From contig JAAKDF010000015.1 of assembly GCA_011754105.1 (NCBI GenBank), positions 1-37,662 of the forward strand: a stretch of DNA of 37,662 bases, given 5' to 3'. The first letter of the stretch is position 1, and every line of letters begins with the position of its first letter. The position numbers and the translations under genes were made by a program. This document shows positions 16,772-26,175 of this stretch, piece after piece. The notes beneath the pieces were generated by a model that was not told the DNA's origin, made no database searches, and was given only the letters and a program-made list of their open reading frames with translations. The stretch is from Serratia symbiotica (lineage in GTDB: Bacteria; Pseudomonadota; Gammaproteobacteria; Enterobacterales; Enterobacteriaceae).

Positions 16772-17812
16772 ATGACCGATCGCATTCACTGGACAGTGAA
16801 TCTTGCCCAGACCCTGTTTGATAAACCGTTGCTTGAGCTATTATTTGAGGCGCAGACAGTACACCGCCAGCACTTTGATCAGCGCCAAGTTCAGGTCAGC
16901 ACATTGCTGTCGATCAAGACGGGGGCCTGCCCGGAAGATTGCAAATATTGCCCGCAAAGCTCGCGCTATAAAACTGGCCTGGAGTCAGAACGTTTGATGC
17001 AGGTAACCCAGGTATTGGAGGCCGCCCGCAAGGCCAAGGCGGCAGGTTCTACCCGCTTCTGTATGGGTGCTGCGTGGAAAAACCCCCATGAGCGCGATAT
17101 GCCGTATTTGCAGCAGATGGTACAGGAGGTGAAAGCGCTGGGGATGGAAACCTGTATGACGCTGGGAATGCTGGAGGGCAGCCAGGCCGAACGGCTGGCG
17201 CAGGCCGGGCTGGATTATTACAACCATAACCTCGACACCTCCCCGGAGTTTTACGGCAGTATCGTCACTACCCGCAGCTATGAAGAACGCTTGGATACGC
17301 TGGAAAAGGTGCGTGATGCAGGCATTAAAGTATGCTCCGGTGGTATTGTCGGATTGGGCGAGACAGTACGTGATCGCGCCGGGCTGCTGGTGCAACTGGC
17401 TAACCTACCAAAGCCACCGGAGAGCGTACCGATCAACATGCTGGTGAAAGTGAAAGGTACTCCACTGGAGGACAATGAAGACATAGATCCGTTTGATTTT
17501 ATCCGTACAATTGCGGTGGTGCGCATCATGATGCCATCTTCCTACGTGCGCCTCTCTGCGGGGCGCGAACAGATGAACGAACAGACTCAGGCAATGTGCT
17601 TTATGGCTGGAGCCAACTCGATCTTTTACGGCTGTAAACTGTTAACCACGCCTAACCCGGAAGAAGATAAGGATCTGCGATTGTTCCGCAAGCTGGGGCT
17701 GAATCCGCAACAGACTGCCACCGAGTACGGTGACAATCAGCAACAGCAAGTATTGACTGATCAACTGATGCATGCCGATAGCGCTCAATTTTACAACGCG
17801 GCGTTGCGATGA
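16772..17812 (+). CDS. bioB: Biotin synthase (BioB)
   Basis: BioB is a radical-SAM enzyme that inserts sulfur into dethiobiotin, the last step of biotin synthesis. The ATG at 16772, with GGAG 8 nt upstream, gives 346 residues, exactly the E. coli length; the longer frame from 16709 runs through the operator and is rejected. The [4Fe-4S] motif CPEDCKYC is at Cys53, Cys57 and Cys60. The other conserved blocks are present: [37 protein letters not shown] and [12 protein letters not shown]. It overlaps bioF by 4 nt (ATGA), so translation is coupled. Confidence 0.98.
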   Translation: MTDRIHWTVNLAQTLFDKPLLELLFEAQTVHRQHFDQRQVQVSTLLSIKTGACPEDCKYCPQSSRYKTGLESERLMQVTQVLEAARKAKAAGSTRFCMGAAWKNPHERDMPYLQQMVQEVKALGMETCMTLGMLEGSQAERLAQAGLDYYNHNLDTSPEFYGSIVTTRSYEERLDTLEKVRDAGIKVCSGGIVGLGETVRDRAGLLVQLANLPKPPESVPINMLVKVKGTPLEDNEDIDPFDFIRTIAVVRIMMPSSYVRLSAGREQMNEQTQAMCFMAGANSIFYGCKLLTTPNPEEDKDLRLFRKLGLNPQQTATEYGDNQQQQVLTDQLMHADSAQFYNAALR

Positions 17813-18960
17813 GCTGGCAACAACGCATCACGCAGGCACTAGATGAGCGACGGCAAAGCGCTACTTACCGCCAGAGGCAGGTGAATCGAGGCGGTAATGG
17901 CCGCCAAATTCAGATTGGCGGTAAAAATTATTTGAATTTTTCCGGCAACGACTATTTGGGACTGAGCCAGGATGCACAGGTGATCTCAGCCTGGCAGCAG
18001 GGAGCGCGGCAGTATGGTGTTGGCAGCGGTGGCTCCGGACACGTCACCGGTTTTTGCACCGCGCATCAGGCGTTGGAACAGCAGTTGGCGGAGTGGCTCA
18101 GCTATCCGCGGGCGTTGCTGTTTACTTCCGGCTATGCCGCTAATCAGGCGCTGCTGGCAGCATTGATGCAGGCGGGCGATCGCATTCTGGCAGATCGTCT
18201 TAGCCACGCTTCACTGCTGGAAGCGGCTAGCCAGTCGCCAGCGCCGTTGCACCGCTTTCGTCATAACCACCCGCAGTCGCTGGCTAATCTGTTGGCAAAA
18301 CCCTGTGCAGGGCAGCGGTTAGCGGTGACTGAAGGGGTATTTAGCATGGACGGTGATCGCGCACCACTAGCTGCTCTACATAGTCTGACCCGTGCGTCAG
18401 GGGCCTGGCTAATGGTGGATGATGCGCACGGCATTGGCGTGTGCGGCGAGCAGGGACGCGGCAGTTGCTGGCAGCAGGGGATGCGGCCAGAACTATTAGT
18501 GGTGACCTTTGGCAAGGCGTTTGGTATCAGTGGCGCGGCCGTTTTGTGCGAAGAACCCACCGCAGAATACCTGCTACAGTTCGCCCGCCATCTGATTTAC
18601 AGCACCGCGATGCCGCCAGCGCAGGCCTGTGCCCTGCGGGCGGCGCTACGGCGTATTCAGCAGGGCGATGCATTGCGCGCTTGGTTGCAGGACAATATCC
18701 TGCGCTTTCGACAAGGGGCGGATCAGTTGTCTTTAGCGCTGACAGCGTCCGATACCGCCATACAGCCGCTATGGGTGGGTGATAATCAGCGCACCCTCGA
18801 TATAGCGCAGCATTTGCGTGAGCATGGCCTGTGGGTGAACGCCATCCGCCCGCCCACGGTGCCACTGGGTGGCGCACGTTTGCGTATCACCCTGACAGCC
18901 GCCCACCAGCCACAGGATATTGATCGCCTACTGGAGGTCTTGCATGGCGTTAACGTTTAA
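17809..18960 (+). CDS. bioF: 8-amino-7-oxononanoate synthase (BioF)
   Basis: BioF is a PLP enzyme that condenses pimeloyl-ACP (or -CoA) with alanine to give KAPA. It has 383 residues against 384 in E. coli. Visible landmarks: [11 protein letters not shown] (43-53), the glycine-rich [13 protein letters not shown] (69-81), VDDAHGIGV (203-211) and the PLP lysine in TFGKAFG (Lys236). It starts inside the bioB stop codon region and overlaps bioC by 17 nt, so it is part of the tight bioBFCD operon. Confidence 0.97.
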   Translation: MSWQQRITQALDERRQSATYRQRQVNRGGNGRQIQIGGKNYLNFSGNDYLGLSQDAQVISAWQQGARQYGVGSGGSGHVTGFCTAHQALEQQLAEWLSYPRALLFTSGYAANQALLAALMQAGDRILADRLSHASLLEAASQSPAPLHRFRHNHPQSLANLLAKPCAGQRLAVTEGVFSMDGDRAPLAALHSLTRASGAWLMVDDAHGIGVCGEQGRGSCWQQGMRPELLVVTFGKAFGISGAAVLCEEPTAEYLLQFARHLIYSTAMPPAQACALRAALRRIQQGDALRAWLQDNILRFRQGADQLSLALTASDTAIQPLWVGDNQRTLDIAQHLREHGLWVNAIRPPTVPLGGARLRITLTAAHQPQDIDRLLEVLHGVNV

Positions 18961-19711
18961 GTGGGTGAACAAGCAGGCAGTGGCATCGGCTTTCAGCCGG
19001 GCGGCTAGCAGCTATGATGCGCTGGCGATGTTGCAGCGTGAAGTCGGTGAGTGTTTACTGGGGATGGGGAAAGATTTGCCGGGCGTGCAACTGCTAGATG
19101 CAGGTTGCGGCACCGGCTATTTCAGCCGCCGTTGGCGGGCGCTGGGGAAGCAGGTCACCGCGCTAGATCTGGCACCAGGCATGCTAGCATTTGCCCGCCA
19201 GCAGCAGGCGGCAGATCACTATTTGTTGGCGGATATTGAGCAAGTTCCTCTACCTTCTGCGGTGATGGATATTTGCTTCAGTAGCCTGGTGATGCAGTGG
19301 TGCAGCGATCTGTCGGTGGTACTGACAGAACTGTATCGGGTAACACGGCCTGGGGGCGTGATCCTGTTTTCTACGCTGGTGCAGGGTTCGCTTCATGAAT
19401 TGGGCGATGCTTGGCAGCAGGTAGATGGCGAGCGTCATGTGAACGATTTTCTGCCGTTGGCTGCTATTAATGCTGCATGTGCAGGCTACCATCATTGTCT
19501 TGAGGCGCAATGGCGAACCCTGCACTACCCGGATGTCATGGCACTGATGCGCTCACTGAAGGGCATCGGTGCAACGCACTTGCATCAAGGGCGCGAAAGC
19601 GGGCTGATGTCGCGCCGACAGTTTGCCGCGTTGCAAGCAGCCTATCCGCGCCTTCAGGGACAATTCCCGCTTAGCTATCATCTCATATATGGTGTGATTT
19701 ACCGTGATTAA
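18944..19711 (+). CDS. bioC: Malonyl-ACP O-methyltransferase (BioC)
   Basis: BioC methylates malonyl-ACP so that the fatty-acid machinery can build the pimeloyl chain of biotin. From the ATG at 18944 there are 255 residues (E. coli 251). The SAM-binding motif [10 protein letters not shown] is at 51-60, followed by [11 protein letters not shown], the second motif [10 protein letters not shown], and the late conserved [16 protein letters not shown]. The start lies within bioF and the end overlaps bioD by 8 nt. It works with FabB-type elongation, and fabB is also retained in this window. Confidence 0.95.
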   Translation: MALTFKWVNKQAVASAFSRAASSYDALAMLQREVGECLLGMGKDLPGVQLLDAGCGTGYFSRRWRALGKQVTALDLAPGMLAFARQQQAADHYLLADIEQVPLPSAVMDICFSSLVMQWCSDLSVVLTELYRVTRPGGVILFSTLVQGSLHELGDAWQQVDGERHVNDFLPLAAINAACAGYHHCLEAQWRTLHYPDVMALMRSLKGIGATHLHQGRESGLMSRRQFAALQAAYPRLQGQFPLSYHLIYGVIYRD

Positions 19712-20378
19712 ACGTTACTTCGTTACTGGTACCGACACTGAAGTAGGCAAAACCGTGGCCAGTCGTGCGCTGCTACAAGCGGCTAACCGGGCAGGTTACC
19801 ACAGTGCTGGCTACAAGCCGGTAGCCTCTGGCAGTGCCATGACCTCTGAGGGATGGTGTAATGGTGATGCGCTAGCTCTACAGGCCAACAGCAGTGTGAT
19901 ACTAAGCTACGACGAAGTGAATCCTTACGTTTTTACCGAACCAACCTCGCCACATATCATCAGCGCCGCTGAAGGTCGGCCAATAGAACTGGCGCAGCTT
20001 TCGGCTGGTTTATGCCATTTGGAACAGCGAGCCAACTGGCTGCTGGTTGAAGGTGCGGGTGGATGGTTCACGCCGTTGTCGCTGCAATACACGTTCGCTG
20101 ACTGGGTACGTAGGGAACAGCTGCCCGTGATTTTGGTAGTGGGTATCAAGTTGGGTTGCATCAACCATGCGGTGCTGAGTGCACAGGCGATTTGGCAAGC
20201 GGGTTTGCCGTTGGTTGGCTGGATCGCCAACGATGTCATCATGCCCGGCAAACGGCATGAGGAATACCTGGCAACGTTGTGCCGTATGCTGTCAGCTCCG
20301 CTTCTGGGAGAGATCCCCCATTTGCCTGATATTAAGTGCCATACTCTAGGGCCCTATTTAGATATCAGCCAGTTGTAA
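19704..20378 (+). CDS. bioD: Dethiobiotin synthetase (BioD)
   Basis: BioD closes the ureido ring of dethiobiotin from DAPA, CO2 and ATP. It has 224 residues and begins with GTG at 19704 inside the end of bioC. The P-loop GTDTEVGKT is at 9-17. GYKPVASGS, EPTSPHIISAAEGRPIE, VEGAGGWFTPLS and VVGIKLGCINHA follow in the family order. It ends the bioBFCD operon; in E. coli uvrB comes next, but no uvrB sequence is visible here. Confidence 0.97.
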   Translation: MIKRYFVTGTDTEVGKTVASRALLQAANRAGYHSAGYKPVASGSAMTSEGWCNGDALALQANSSVILSYDEVNPYVFTEPTSPHIISAAEGRPIELAQLSAGLCHLEQRANWLLVEGAGGWFTPLSLQYTFADWVRREQLPVILVVGIKLGCINHAVLSAQAIWQAGLPLVGWIANDVIMPGKRHEEYLATLCRMLSAPLLGEIPHLPDIKCHTLGPYLDISQL

Positions 20379-20659
20379 TCCTCTGGATCAGTCTGGTTTT
20401 CCCTCATTGAACTACCAGAGCAGAATTGCTTAATGGGTTTCCCAGTGGGAATATATCCTATCGCGCTGCCTATATTCGCTGAATGTTTGGGGGCAATAGG
20501 GCGGGAAAAGTTAACGTGGACACGGCCTGCACACTTCCCAAGTTATAAGAATCATTATTAGGCAAACGATCTAGATGCTTGCAACCTGCAAGACAGGGCT
20601 TGAAATTGCCTTCATAATAGGACTATTAACATTAATTAGCATAAAAAAAAGGATATTTT
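20379..20659. other. Gap after bioD, no gene seen
   Basis: About 280 bp with no recognisable coding relic. uvrB, the usual next gene in E. coli, is absent. The stretch ends at the left terminus of an IS903-type copy. Confidence 0.5.
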
Positions 20660-21668
20660 AGCGTTGTTGAATAAATCATATTTGGAATAAAGAGTCCCCT
20701 GAATATGCATCTTTCAGGCAACGCGTATAGTTTCTGGTATACCGGCGAGCGTCATCTTGTTTAATGCACAGATTATGGCCATAGCCTCTGTAGCTTGCGC
20801 ATCATAATCTCGCGGCGACAGGTGACCACCAAATAGCTTTTTTACTCTGTACATCGCTGTTTCGGCTATCGACAGGCGGTGGTATCCTGTTATACTTTTT
20901 TTCCGTATGTTGTCTCCGGTAAGGAGCTAGTTCGCCACCGCTTGATTTCGGACTGCATAGTCTGCCAACCAATAACGGGCTCTGCTTCTAGGCGGTATTA
21001 ACACCCTTATCTTCTTGCGCCTTAACTTATCATGACTCACTCGCCTATCGTTAGCCCCATCCGCCGAGGCGACTTTGATTTTACCGTACGTCTGGCGGAC
21101 GAGACAAGTGAAGTATTCCATATCGGTAATCTTGCTCAAGGAAAAGTCAATACAGATGACCTCATATGTTTCTGTATCTACGGCTAAATATAGTTTTCGC
21201 TAGATCCGCCGTTTCCCCTGACCGTGTTTTATAACGAGGTGCACAATTTCACTCGGCGTTGGGGTTTTAAACGGGACATTGACGGACTTCGCTAGCTTAC
21301 TGATGCAGGTGTAGTCCGGACAAGTTCAACGGCACTTTTATCATTGTGAAAATGGAGTCGACGAAGCACTTGAATGCGTGAAGTTATCAGGCCTGAAATC
21401 TGTTTCAGCATCAATACGCTGGTCATTGCCATATCGGAATAATATTGTGGGCAACCACGCAGAGAAGGTTTTTCCTCGCAGTACTAAGCGTGACGTGCTG
21501 TTTCATCCACCAGAAAGTGAGTGAACCCCGAGTGATAAGAGCGTTGTTGTAAGCCTTCCAGTTGGTGATATTAAACTTGTGCTGGACCATGCCATGTCGC
21601 TATTTTGACAGCAGGAAAGTGAACTGATCCTCGTGCTGGTAAAAATGTTCTGTTTATTAAACAACGCC
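20660..21668 (-). mobile_element. IS903-type (IS5 family) element, near full-length, inactive
   Basis: Both terminal repeats are present: GCGTTGTTGAATAAATC at the left and its partner ending AACAACGCC at 21668. Length is about 1009 bp against 1057 for IS903; the 48-bp difference equals the missing Asp-containing segment shared by the transposase-bearing copies here. The transposase would start at 21432 leftward, but several frameshifts break it; the longest piece (20927-21139) carries ADGANDRRVSHDKLRRKKIR of the catalytic core. The flanks GATATTTTA (20652-20660) and CATATTTAA (21669-21677) agree at 7 of 9 positions and may be a decayed target duplication. Confidence 0.9.
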
Positions 21669-21684
21669 CATATTTAAACCAGGA

Positions 21685-21781
21685 TAGCTTGCAATAACCC
21701 GCGCGTATATGAAGTATGAGAGTATAATAAGCACTGCCCAGGGCAAAATAGCAAATAAATAGCCTAAAGGGATAGGTTCTT
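21685..21781 (-). repeat. ERIC/MITE-like repeat, copy B (one end clear)
   Basis: Read on the minus strand from 21781, AAGAACCTATCCCT, then CTATTTATTTGC, CCCTGGGCAGTGCTT and ACTTCATATACG follow copy A and copy D. The far end is diverged and only approximate. Confidence 0.6.
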
Positions 21782-21856
21782 AGGGGAAGCGTAAATTCTG
21801 TCGCTATACCGCGTGGCGTAACCTCAATATGCGGCCATTACAAAATAAAGAAGGCG

Positions 21857-22684
21857 ATGAAAAAGGTAGCCATTATAGGTTTGGGTTGGTTAGGCCTGCC
21901 GCTGGCCTTGTCGCTGATGAGTCGTGGGTATGAGGTGGTAGGCAGCAAAACCACGCAGTCCGGCGTCGTAGCGGCGCGCATGAGTGGCATTGAATGTTAT
22001 CAGTTGGTGCTGACACCGGAACTGTTCTGCGAGTCGGGCGATTTGGACTCGCTGCTGCGCGTTGATGCCCTGGTGGTGACGTTACCCGCCCGGAGTAGCA
22101 TTGCAGGCAGCGAGAACTACTGCAACGCGGTGCGTATGCTCGTGGACAGCGCGATAGCCAACCTTGTGCCGCGAGTGATTTTCATTAGTTCTACCTCGGT
22201 GTATGGCGAAACCGTCGGCATCCTGCGAGAGGATTCGCCGCTACAACCTATCACGCCATCGGGGCGGGTATTGGCCGAACTAGAACGCTGGCTGCATGTA
22301 CTGCCTCAAACCTCGGTGGACATTCTGAGGTTAGCAGGATTGGTGGGAGTTAATCGTCATCCTGGCCGTTTCCTGGCGGGCAAAATTGATGTCAAGTGTG
22401 GATCGCAGGGAGTTAACCTGGTGCATCAAGATGATGTAATCGCGGCAATTCAACGGCTGCTAAAACTACTGAATGGGGGACATGTGTATAATATGTGCGC
22501 ACCGAACCACCCCGCCAGGCAGGATTTCTACCCAGCGATGGCTCAACAGCTACATCTGGAACCGCCGCAGTTTGCCGACGAAGCGGAGCACAGCACACGT
22601 CTAGTAGATGGCAGCCGTATTTGCGCCGAACTGGGGTTTGAGTACCAGCACCCCGATCCCGCGTGTATGCCGGTCAGTGAATAA
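21857..22684 (+). CDS. yeeZ: YeeZ-like NAD(P)-binding SDR/epimerase-family protein
   Basis: The 275-residue product aligns along its length with E. coli YeeZ (274), an extended short-chain-dehydrogenase family protein of unproven substrate. The Rossmann motif IGLGWLGLP is at 7-15. Other family blocks: GSKTTQSGVVAARMSGIE, VTLPARSS, ISSTSVYGET with the active-site Tyr, DILRLAGLVGVNRHPGRFLAGK and NLVHQDDVI. The start has an AGAAGG ribosome site 2 nt upstream. It is intact between an IS element and a dead hydrolase gene. E. coli yeeZ lies near hisG, so this location is rearranged. Function in the cell is unknown. Confidence 0.9.
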   Translation: MKKVAIIGLGWLGLPLALSLMSRGYEVVGSKTTQSGVVAARMSGIECYQLVLTPELFCESGDLDSLLRVDALVVTLPARSSIAGSENYCNAVRMLVDSAIANLVPRVIFISSTSVYGETVGILREDSPLQPITPSGRVLAELERWLHVLPQTSVDILRLAGLVGVNRHPGRFLAGKIDVKCGSQGVNLVHQDDVIAAIQRLLKLLNGGHVYNMCAPNHPARQDFYPAMAQQLHLEPPQFADEAEHSTRLVDGSRICAELGFEYQHPDPACMPVSE

Positions 22685-22849
22685 CTTAGATCCTAATGTG
22701 GTAACCTAATCTGGTAAGTAGCTGAGACGGTGTCCCGTCATCGTCGCACCCAGTTCCTTCTCGGGGTTGATTACCGTAGCGCTATCGACGTATTGCAGCA
22801 TCGGCTGGTCGTTAATTGAATCTCTATAGCCGCCGTAGCTTTGTTCTAA

Positions 22850-22885
22850 CTACAGCGATGGCTGCTGCGCCAGCCATCGCTGTAG
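22850..22885. repeat. Perfect 15-bp-arm palindrome with 6-nt loop in HAD pseudogene
   Basis: Arms 22850-22864 and 22871-22885, loop CTGCGC. On the minus strand the first arm is coding (LQRWLA); the second arm carries the stop codon TAG complementary to the CTA of the first arm, directly before the native EQSYGY. Confidence 0.9.
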
Positions 22886-23259
22886 GCGGATAACCTTGCT
22901 ATGCTGATAGGTTAAGGGTGCCATAGGTATTGCCAGTATTGCCAGTAAAGCAGTTATCGACCACCTCAACGGCGATCGCCAGCGCACTCTTTGTGCTGAG
23001 CTGTTCGTCTATCGGTGCTACCAAATGTTCTCCGTTAGCAGAAATCACCAAGATGTAGTCACCACTCTCGCGATGCCATTGTAGGCGTTAGCGGGCGGCG
23101 GGGTTAACGCGCTGCAGGATATCGCTGCGGATATAGCGTTGCACCCAACCGGCCACCGTCTGGGTGTTCAGGCCGATCAGCGGTGCCAGCGTAGCGCTCT
23201 TTGTAATCATCCATTGATAGCTTGCCCTGATAATAGCTCTGCATTAGTTGCTGTTCCTG

Positions 23260-23317
23260 CAGAGCCAGCCTGTGGATCCCCTGAGCAACTAGCCAGCGGA
23301 TTCACAGGCTGGCTCTG
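23260..23317. repeat. 20-bp-arm inverted repeat with one mismatch in HAD pseudogene
   Basis: Arms 23260-23279 and 23298-23317 with an 18-nt loop. The single mismatch is exactly the third base of the TGA stop in RASL-stop-IR. The other arm keeps the complement of TGG (Trp), the expected ancestral codon. Confidence 0.85.
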
Positions 23318-23364
23318 TCAGTGTCAATTAGATTTTCATCCAGATCGAAGAAGGCTAAATTCAT

Positions 23365-23590
23365 GAGTATTTCTCTGTAAGTTCAGTGAAGGGGGCAACA
23401 TACAGACTAGCGTATATCGCACGTTGCTAACCCCCGGCACCGGTGAAAAGATCAAAGTAAGCAGGCGCTACAAGGTTGAAGATATGCATAACCGAGTGCG
23501 TCACCACACCACTTGCTGCAAATCGGCGATCAATATCATCTGCATCCTCAATTTCTAATAATAGCCGCCGCAATTTTTTAATAAAGGTGA
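23365..23590. other. Gap between HAD pseudogene and sdaC, with a short unidentified open stretch
   Basis: On the minus strand, 23450-23580 reads without stops as LLEIEDADDIDRRFAASG, then THSVMHIFNLVAPAYFDLF, which looks protein-like. I cannot match it to a family. sdaB, which follows sdaC in E. coli, is not visible. Confidence 0.35.
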
Positions 23591-24889
23591 TTAGCCGATC
23601 AGGCTGAACAAGATAGCGAAGAGGGAGATTAACCCCATCACAACCACAAACAGATTGCTGATGTGGCCGCGGTACTTGCGCATTGCGGGCACTTTGCGGA
23701 TAGCGTACATCGGCATCAGGAACAGCATCATGGCGATGATCGGGCCACCGAGGGTTTCGATCATGCCCAGTATGCTGGGATTCAGGGTGGCGACTAGCCA
23801 GGTTGTCACCAACATGAAGATGCCGGTAATGCGGTTTAGCTTGGTGGTGCTGATGGTTTTGTTGTGGCTTTTTATCGATTTGGTTATCAGACCGTTGAAG
23901 CCTTCACGTGCCCCCAAGTAGTGGCCTAGGAAGGATTTGGTGATGGCGACGAAGGCGATAATAGGTGCAATGTACTCGATCATCGGGTTATTAAAGTGGT
24001 TGGCCAGATAAGACAGAATCGAAATATTCTGTGCTTTGGCTTCTGCCAGCTTTTCCGGCGACAAGCTCAGCACACAGCTAAACACGAATAACATCACGGT
24101 TAGCACCATCATAATATGTGCATAAGCCAGGATGCTTGAACATTTTTTCTCAGCGTTTGTACCGTATTCTTTACGCTTGGCGACTGCAAAGGCAGAGATA
24201 ATCGGTGAGTGGTTAAAAGAGAACACCATGACCGGTATCGCTAGCCATAGGGTCATAAGCAGGCCATTGCCGATAGTGTTGATGGAGCCAGACAGCGAAA
24301 TGTTCTCGAAGATAGCACCGCTCCAGTGAGGGATCAGGTATAGAGCCAGCAGCATTAGCACGGCAACAAACGGGAATACCAAGATGCTCATGGTTTTCAC
24401 AATGGTTTGTTCACCGAAGCGCACGATGGTCATCAGAGCGACGATCAACATCAGCGACAGGAGGGCGCGTGGCGGTGCGGGCATACCCAACTGGTGTACG
24501 ATGAAACTATCGACAGTGTTGGTTATTGCTACACTGTAAACTAGCAGGATCGGATAGATAGCGAAGAAGTACAGCAGGGTGATTAATTTGCCTGCACTGA
24601 TGCCGAAATGCTCTTCCATCACTTCAGTAATGTCTTCACCGGGGTTTTTACCGGACAAAATGAAACGGCACAGGCCACGGTGGGCAAAGAAGGTCATTGG
24701 GAAGGCGATTATAGCCATGATCAGCAGGGGAATCAAACCTCCGATACCTGCGTTGATTGGAAAGAACAGTACTCCGGCACCGATGGCGGTGCCATACAGG
24801 CCCAACATCCACATAGTGTCCGTTTTACGCCAGGCGCGGGTGGAGCGGGAAGCCGCAGAGGCAAGGGGGCCGGTCTGTATAGTCTCCAT
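23591..24889 (-). CDS. sdaC: Serine:proton symporter SdaC
   Basis: SdaC is an inner-membrane serine transporter of the hydroxy/aromatic amino-acid permease (HAAAP) family. From the ATG at 24889 (METIQTGPLAS, as E. coli METTQTSTIAS) there are 432 residues against 429; the upstream in-frame ATG at 24910 lacks family support. GLYGTAIGAGVLFFPINAG marks the first re-entrant helix, followed by hydrophobic helices with NPGEDITEVMEEHFG, LAIPVMVFSFNHSPIIS and KSFLGHYLGAREGFNG. All are intact. The partner sdaB (serine deaminase) that follows in E. coli is missing, so imported serine is probably used for biosynthesis rather than catabolism. Confidence 0.95.
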   Translation of the reverse strand: METIQTGPLASAASRSTRAWRKTDTMWMLGLYGTAIGAGVLFFPINAGIGGLIPLLIMAIIAFPMTFFAHRGLCRFILSGKNPGEDITEVMEEHFGISAGKLITLLYFFAIYPILLVYSVAITNTVDSFIVHQLGMPAPPRALLSLMLIVALMTIVRFGEQTIVKTMSILVFPFVAVLMLLALYLIPHWSGAIFENISLSGSINTIGNGLLMTLWLAIPVMVFSFNHSPIISAFAVAKRKEYGTNAEKKCSSILAYAHIMMVLTVMLFVFSCVLSLSPEKLAEAKAQNISILSYLANHFNNPMIEYIAPIIAFVAITKSFLGHYLGAREGFNGLITKSIKSHNKTISTTKLNRITGIFMLVTTWLVATLNPSILGMIETLGGPIIAMMLFLMPMYAIRKVPAMRKYRGHISNLFVVVMGLISLFAILFSLIG

Positions 24890-25310
24890 AAATATCTCCG
24901 AAGTGAACACGTTAATTTAAGGGTAAGAGCGCCTAAGGGGATACGCAATATCAGATGATATTAGAAGGTAACATGTTTATTTACAGTATAAAAAACGGTG
25001 ATACTGCATTTCAAATGCGAAATATGTGCATTTATCTACCTTTTTATTAGTTTTTCATGCTTGTGCTGTGGGTTAGTGCAATATAATATTCTTGTGCTAA
25101 AAGCACCTCTAGGCAACAGTAGGTCGATCCGATATAGTCAATCAGTAACCTGGTAAAACGTTGCTTGCAAAATCAGCCAAGCAATATATTTTAATAGTGC
25201 ATCATAGCGGATGATTTGGTGACATAAGTAGCCGCGCTTAATTTAATTCAATTCACTACGGGTTGGGTATAATAAACAGCGGACGGTAACCCCCCTGTTA
25301 CGCTGTACAG
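24890..25310. other. AT-rich gap upstream of sdaC, no gene seen
   Basis: About 420 bp with no coding relic that I recognise. A small perfect palindrome, GCATTTCAAATGC, lies at 25006-25018 and could be an operator or chance. Confidence 0.45.
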
Positions 25311-25943
25311 CTATGCTTTCACCCAACCTTTGCGGATGGCGAAGCTAAACAGGAAACGGTATAGACGCGTCAGTTGGGCAGCGATAATGCCGCCAAAAAG
25401 GTTCCATATCCATTGGGCAAGCAGACAGCTGACTAGACCTAACAGAAAACTACCGACCATGTCTAATGGCCAGTGTACGCCAAGATAGATGCGAGACCAG
25501 GCGCTGCCCATCGCGACGATCATTAGCAGCCCGCCGAGCCAGATCCGATACCAGAATAGGAATGCTATCGCAAAGGTAAAGATGGCGGAACCATGATTGC
25601 TGGGAAAGGAGCTGTCTGGCGCGTGTGCTAGGAAGAGATAGCCGATGCCAGCGACGAACGGCCTTTCGTGCGGCAACAGCTTGCCGATGGCAGCGGCGGC
25701 AAGCATAGCAAATAGCAGCGCTATTGTCGTTTTGGCTACCACTTCACGTTGTGATACCAGTTTGCTTTGCGGCCCCCACAGCCATAGGCCGATGAGCAAC
25801 TGTGGCACTAGGGCGATCGTATCGCGCGCTAGAAATGTGGCGACCTCGAGAAGCCATTTGGAAGACGCTAGGCTAGCATTAATCCAGGCGAAAAGAAGAT
25901 AATTCAACCGATCCAAAATCTTTACCGTCCCATCAATTACCAA
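25311..25943 (-). CDS. ybjG: YbjG-like undecaprenyl-pyrophosphate phosphatase (PAP2 family)
   Basis: This PAP2 membrane phosphatase recycles undecaprenyl pyrophosphate to the carrier lipid for peptidoglycan and other envelope polymers. The three signature motifs are intact: KLLPHERP (88-95), PSNHG (114-118) and SRIYLGVHWPLD (150-161), with several membrane helices. The C-terminus AIRKGWVKA matches E. coli YbjG PIRKGWVRD. No in-frame ATG exists at the 5' end. The frame opens with TTG at 25943 (210 residues), and a second TTG at 25916 aligns with the E. coli start (201 residues). Neither has a strong ribosome site, so the start is uncertain and expression may be low. Confidence 0.85.
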   Translation of the reverse strand: MVIDGTVKILDRLNYLLFAWINASLASSKWLLEVATFLARDTIALVPQLLIGLWLWGPQSKLVSQREVVAKTTIALLFAMLAAAAIGKLLPHERPFVAGIGYLFLAHAPDSSFPSNHGSAIFTFAIAFLFWYRIWLGGLLMIVAMGSAWSRIYLGVHWPLDMVGSFLLGLVSCLLAQWIWNLFGGIIAAQLTRLYRFLFSFAIRKGWVKA

Positions 25944-26067
25944 TTGACCATGCCAAACCCACCGCCCTGCTGATAACCCGTAGGATAAAGCCTTTTAATT
26001 CTAAAAGAATAAAACCAAGGAGTAAAGTCAGGTACTTTTATTTGGGCATGTTATTAATCCTACATTT

Positions 26068-26175
26068 AAAGCTTATCGCAGTAGATACATATTGTGGCAG
26101 TCAGTTTGCACAGGGACAGCGGTGCAACAACCGTCGGGGACAGGTAGCATATGAGGAGGGTCAGCACTGCCCAGG
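26068..26175 (-). repeat. ERIC/MITE-like repeat, copy C, interrupted by an IS
   Basis: On the minus strand this matches copy A from the centre to its end (CCTGGGCAGTGCT, CCTCCTCAT, GTTGTTGCACCGCTG, ACAATATG, then a decayed terminal repeat near 26068). The opposite half (AGCCAGCAAATAAA) reappears at about 27171 on the far side of the IS903-type element, so the IS jumped into this repeat. Confidence 0.65.

Larger units (their letters stand above)
22715..23364 (-). pseudogene. HAD-IB family hydrolase pseudogene (SerB-like)
   Basis: ATG at 23364 opens MNLAFFDLDENLIDTDRASL-stop. The nucleophile motif is altered (DLDEN; the family has DxDET). Later relics are GKLSMDDYKE, YIRSDILQRVNPAAR, GDYILVISANGEHLVAPI and YGYRDSINDQPMLQYVDSATV in mixed frames, which fits a HAD-IB phosphatase of about 220 residues. 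Two inverted repeats sit inside it (22850-22885 and 23260-23317), and the first one creates an in-frame TAG. Specific function is unknown. Confidence 0.8.

Noticed and set aside
18441-18877. Open frames on both strands within bioF
   Set aside because: Shadow frames caused by the coding bias of bioF; no recognisable motif.
20652-21677. Firm 9-bp target-site duplication around the IS903-type copy
   Set aside because: Only 7 of 9 positions agree, so it is mentioned as possible but not called.
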